Below are positions 36,101 to 42,100 of a stretch of 64,000 nt of DNA, one piece after another. The position numbers and the translations under genes were made by a program. The notes under the pieces are model-generated. The model made no database searches. It saw only the letters and a list, made by a program, of their open reading frames with translations, and was not told the DNA's origin. The stretch comes from Halanaerobiales bacterium (lineage in GTDB: Bacteria > Bacillota_F > Halanaerobiia > DY22613), in assembly GCA_023128035.1 (NCBI GenBank), contig JAGMES010000001.1:1-64000 (forward strand). Direction: 5' to 3'. Numbering within the stretch: position 1 is the first letter of the stretch; every line of letters begins with the position of its first letter.

Positions 36101-39100
36101 AATAATGTTCTCTAAATCTGCGTGTGGTCTTCCAGCTATAGGTGAACCAACAATTATATCTTCCTGACCACTGTGTTTTGACAATAGGATACTATAGGCA
36201 GCCAGCAATACCATATACATAGTGGCTCCTTGCTCTTTAGCTATACTATTTAGTTTAGCTGTCAATTCTTCTCCTATCTCAAAATTTAATTTATCTCCTT
36301 CATAGGCAATTATTGCAGGACGTAGATAATCTGTTGGCAGATTCAGTACTGGAATTTCTTCTGCAAAAACATTTAGCCAATATTCTTCCTGTTCTTTAAT
36401 ACGCTCTGAAGTAAATAGATCATTTTGCCATGCTGAAAAATCTTTATATTGAATTCTTAGTTCTGGTAAATCTTTTCCTTCATACATATTTACTAGTTCT
36501 TTCACTAAAATATTCATCGAAACACCATCTGAAATGATATGATGCATGTCAAATACCAATACTTGTTTATCTAATACTTTAATAAGTCCTACTCTTAATA
36601 ATGGTGCTTTACTCAAATCAAATGGTTTCAAAAATTCTTTCATCAGCTCTTCAATCTGATTTTCTGCCTCTGTAAAATCTCGTATCTCTAGATTATCTAA
36701 AACTATATAGTCAAGATTAAATTTTACATTTTCATGAATACGTTGAACTGGTTGTCCTTCTACAAATTCAAAGGATGTTCTCAAACTTTCATGTTTATTG
36801 ATCAATTCTTTAAATGCAGATTCCAGTCTTCCTTTATCAAAATCACCTTCTATAATCATCGCTCCTGGCATATTATAGCTTGTATTATTATCTTCAATCT
36901 GATTGAGAAGGAATAATCTCTTCTGAGCTGATGATAACGCATAATGCTCTGCGAAATCTACTGGCTCAATCTCTGAATATATACTCTCTTCAGTTGATTT
37001 GATTAACTCCGCAAGTTCTTTGATCGTTGGAGTCTTAAAGATCTGACCTAATGCTATCTCTACATTCAACTCTTTAAATGCTTTTGATACAACAGTCGTT
37101 GCCTTTAATGAATGACCACCCAACTCAAAGAAATTATCATTAATACCTATTTTCTCTAATCTGAGTACCTCTGACCAGATTTTAGCCAGTTTTATTTCGA
37201 TCTCATTTTCAGGTGCTACATATTTTGTTCCAGTCTTCATACTTTTATCTGGCTCTGGCAGTGCTCTTCGATTTATTTTTCCATTTATTGTTTTTGGTAA
37301 TTCATCCATCTTTATAAAATATGATGGAATCATATAATCTGGTAATATTTGAGCTAAGTATTTACGCAAATCAGAAACAGATGAGTCTTTTATTAAAACC
37401 AGATATGCACAAAGATATTTAGCTCCATCTATATCTTCACGGTCAATGACTATACTTTCATTAATATCTTCATGAGTCAATAACTGGGCTTCTATTTCTC
37501 CCAACTCAATTCTATGTCCTCTAATTTTAACTTGAAAATCAGTTCTACCCAAAAATTCAATGTTTCCATCAGGTAACCATCTAGCTAAGTCTCCTGTTTT
37601 ATACATCCTTCTTCCTGGTTCAAACGGATTATTAATAAACTTATCTGCTGTTAAATCTAGAGCATTATAATAACCACGAGCCAAACCTTCACCTGAGATA
37701 TAAATTTCTCCCGCTACTCCAATAGGAACTAACCTTTGATTTTTATCTAGAATATAGATACTTTTATTTGCTAATGGCGCACCAATAGGTACTGTGCTAT
37801 ATTTCTTTACCTTCTCTATATTTACCAGATATGCTGTTGAATCTACACAGCATTCAGCTGGACCATATATATTCGTTAAATTTGGTTTTGAAACGTTGAA
37901 TTTATCTAAAAACTTAATAACAGTTTGACTTGGTAAAGCTTCACCACCAATTATAAAATGTTTTACTGGTATTTTTTCAACTGGCACCATAGCATTCAAT
38001 ATAAGACTTATATGTGCTGGAGTTCCATCTGAAATATCTATAGAATTTTCATAATAAAATTCTAATAAATCCTTACCACTCTTTCTAACTTCATCGGGCA
38101 CAATATATAAAGAATGACCAAGAAGCAAAGACGCAAATATCTGTTGAACAGATGCATCAAATACATAAGATGCTAAAAGACAAACACGTAAGGAAGAATC
38201 ATAATGAGAATAAATTTTATCGCTAAGTCCTGCAATTAAATTCAATACATTACAATGCTCAATCATTACACCTTTAGGTTTACCGGTTGTCCCAGAAGTA
38301 TAAATAACATAAGCCAGATCTTGAGAAACATTGACTCCTTCAAGGTTTATGGATTCTCCCTGATATAATTCTTTCTCTTTTAAATCAATAATGGTTCCTT
38401 CAAAATTAACCTTATTGATGAAATCGCTTTGAGTTAATAAAATCTCAGTTTTAGTATCTTTAAGTAAAAAATTTATTCTTTCTTCAGGATAATCTGAAGA
38501 AATTGGTAAATATGATCCTCCTGCTTTCAAAATCCCCATAATTCCTATAATCATTTCGCATGACCTATCAACCATAATTCCTATAACTTGATCAGGGCCA
38601 ACACCTCTTTCACGCAATAACCTGGCCAATTGATTTGATTTTTTATTTAACTCTTCATAGTTCATTTGAGCATCTTTATATACTAAAGCAATATTATCAG
38701 GTGTTCTTTCTACCTGCTCTTCAAAGAACTCATGAAGTGTAACTGAGTCTCTATACTCTGCGTTAGTATCATTAAATTCAAATAACAATTTATCTCTTTC
38801 TTCATTAGACAATAGATCAATCTCAGCAAGCTTGATCTTTGGATTCTCTACAATTGCTTTTAAGATATTCTCAAAATGCTCTACCATTCTTTGGATTGTG
38901 TTCTCTTTAAATAGCCCTGTACGATATTCTAAAGAACATTTAATCTTTTTAACTTCTTCTTCTGCCATTAAAGTCAAATCAAACTTGCTAATTTTATTAT
39001 CATTATCATATGGTGTAAACTTTAATCCGTTTAATGAATACTCCTGATGTTCTATATTTTGTAGTACAAACATTACATCAAAGAGTGCATTTCTGCTTAA

Positions 39101-42100
39101 ATCCCGTTTAAGGTCAAGTTTTTCAACTAACATCTCAAACTGATAATCTTGATTTTCGTAAGCTTTTAATGCTCTATCTTTTATATCAGCTAAAAATCCC
39201 AGAAATGATTTGTCACTCTCTGGAAAATTCCTCATTGCCAGAGTATTAACAAACATACCAATAATGTTCTCTAAATCTGCATGTGGTCTACCAGCTATTG
39301 GTGAGCCAACTATTATATCTTCCTGTCCACTGTATTTTGACAATAGGATATTATAGGCAGCCAATAATACCATATACATAGTGGCTCCTTGCTCTTGAGC
39401 TATACTATTCAGTTTAGCTGTCAAATTTTCTCCTATTTCAAAGCTTAATTTATCTCCTTCATAGCTCATTATGGCTGGGCGTGAATAGTCTGTTGGTAGA
39501 TTCAGTACTGATATTTCTCCTGCAAAGATGTTTATCCAATATTCTTCCTGTTCTTTTATGCTCTCTGAATTAAATAAATCATTTTGCCATGCCGAAAAAT
39601 CTTTATATTGAATTCTTAACTCTGCCAATTCATTATCTTCATACATTTTCGCTACTTCACTTGTTAAAATATTTAATGATGTACCATCTGAAATGATATG
39701 GTGCATATCAAAGATTAATATAGCAGTAGATTCACCTTTATTCTCAGAATCTATACAAATAGATGGTACATTAGTAATAATTCCAACTCTAAATAATGGT
39801 GCTTGACTTAAATCAAACGGTTTTATGAAATCATTAATTAAAATATTCAAATTTATATCTTCACTATCTTCCATTACATTAAAATCAATCAAATTAATTT
39901 TAAAGTCTATATCGTTATGTACCTTCTGCTTGAGCTCCCCATCTACAACAACAAATGACGTTCTAAAAGATTCATGTCTTTGAATCAACTTCTTAAAAGC
40001 TAATTCAAAACGTTCAAAATCAAGATTTCCAGTAATTTTTACTACTCCAGACATATTATAAGCAGTATTAATACCTTCCAACTGATTCAATAAAAATAGT
40101 CTTTTCTGAGCTGATGATACTGAATAATACTCCCCCTCTTCAATTGGTTCAATATCAGAATAAATACTCTTTTCTGATGATTTAATACACTGAGCCAATT
40201 CTATTATCGTTGGAGTTTTAAATATTTGTCCAATTGTCAGCTCTACATTCAATTCTTTAAATATTTTAGTAATCAGGGTCATTGCCTTTAAAGAATGACC
40301 ACCTAACTCAAAAAAATTATCAGTAATTCCAATCCTCTCAACATCCAAAACATCCAACCATGTATTTATAAGCTTTTCTTCCAAAGGATTTGTTGGTGCT
40401 ACATATTCTTTTTCTCCATCACTACTAGCGTCTGGTTTAGGTAAAGCCTTTCTATCCACTTTTCCGTTCTGATTAATAGGGAATTTATCCAACCTTGTAA
40501 AATAAGATGGAATCATATAATCAGGTAAAACATTAGCAAGATATTGACGTAATTTAGAAGTACTTATCATTTCTAATGAAACATAGTATGCACAGATATA
40601 TTTATCACCTTTATTATCTTCTCCTGCGACAACCATACTTTCTTTTATCGCTGCATGATTTGATAAATGAAAATCAATTTCACTTAATTCTATTCTGAGT
40701 CCCCTGATTTTCACCTGGAAGTCCATTCTTCCCAAAAATTCAATATTACCATCAGGTAACCACCTTGTTAAGTCACCTGTTCTGTACATCCGTTCACCAG
40801 TCATTATCGGATTCTCTACAAATTTTTCAGCAGTCAATTCTGGTTTATTTAAATAACCTCTAGCCAGACCATCTCCAGATATGCATAATTCACCTAGTAC
40901 ACCTACAGGTACTAATTTATTATATTTATCAAGAATGTATAATTGAGTATTACCTATAGGTTTACCGATTGGTATTGTTTTGCGTAATTCTAAATCAGTT
41001 GGGCAATCAAAGTAAGAAGCATAGATAGTTGCTTCAGTTGGCCCATATAAGTCAAATATTCTCGTACCATTACTATGATGTAAGAGTTTATTAAACCTCT
41101 GTAACTGTTGTGGTTTTAGAGCTTCACCACTCGCAAATACATACCTTAAACTTTCCAATCTATCTAAACCAGAAAAATTCTCTAAATAATCCAAAAACGC
41201 ATTCAACATAGAAGGAACAAAATGCATCGTTGTTACCTGATATTTTTCAATTGTCTTAATGATTATCTCTGGATCTTTTTCACCATTTGGCGTAAGGAAA
41301 CATACTTTCGCGCCTACTAAAGACCACCAAAATAGTTCCCAAACAGATACATCAAAAGTAAATGCCGTCATCTGAAGAATGACATCTTCTTCTACAAGCT
41401 GATATCTTTTTTGCATCCAGTTCAGTACATTAATTACAGATCTATGCTCGATCATTACACCTTTAGGCATACCAGTAGAACCAGAAGTATAAATTATATA
41501 AGCTAAATTTTTAGAATTTGTTATACATTCAAGATTGGATTTATCACCAGCATATAATTTATTATCCTTTAGATCTACTACCTCACATTCAACATCCATC
41601 TTATTTAATAAATCAGTTTGGGTTAATAATATACTTAAATTACTATCATCAAGTAAATAGTCTATTCGTTGTTCCGGATAAGCAGGAGAGATAGGAAGAT
41701 AAGCTCCTCCAGCTTTTAAAATTGCCCATAAAGCAAGAGACATTTCTATTGATCTTTCTATCATAACACCAACTATCTCATCATTTTGCACACCTTTCTG
41801 CCTTAATACTCGAGCTAATTGATTTGATCTCACATTTAACTCACAATAAGTAATCTCCTGATCTTCAAAAACTACTGCTATTTTATCTGGTGTTTTTTCT
41901 GCCTGTTCTTCTAGTAATAAATGAATGGATTTAGTTTTAGAATATTCTAACTTTGTAGTGTTAAAATCGTAAATTAATCTTTTCTTTTCTTCGTCAGATA
42001 ACATTTCTATTTGAGAGATAGATATTGTGGAATCAATAATAACTGCTTTAAAAATTTGTTCAAAATGATAAGCTAGTCTTTTAATCATTTCTATATTAAA

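Noticed and set aside
29700..39700. Near-identical DNA blocks as a CRISPR array or simple tandem repeat
   Set aside because: They lie within homologous C and A domains of one reading frame at module-length spacing, so they are module duplications.
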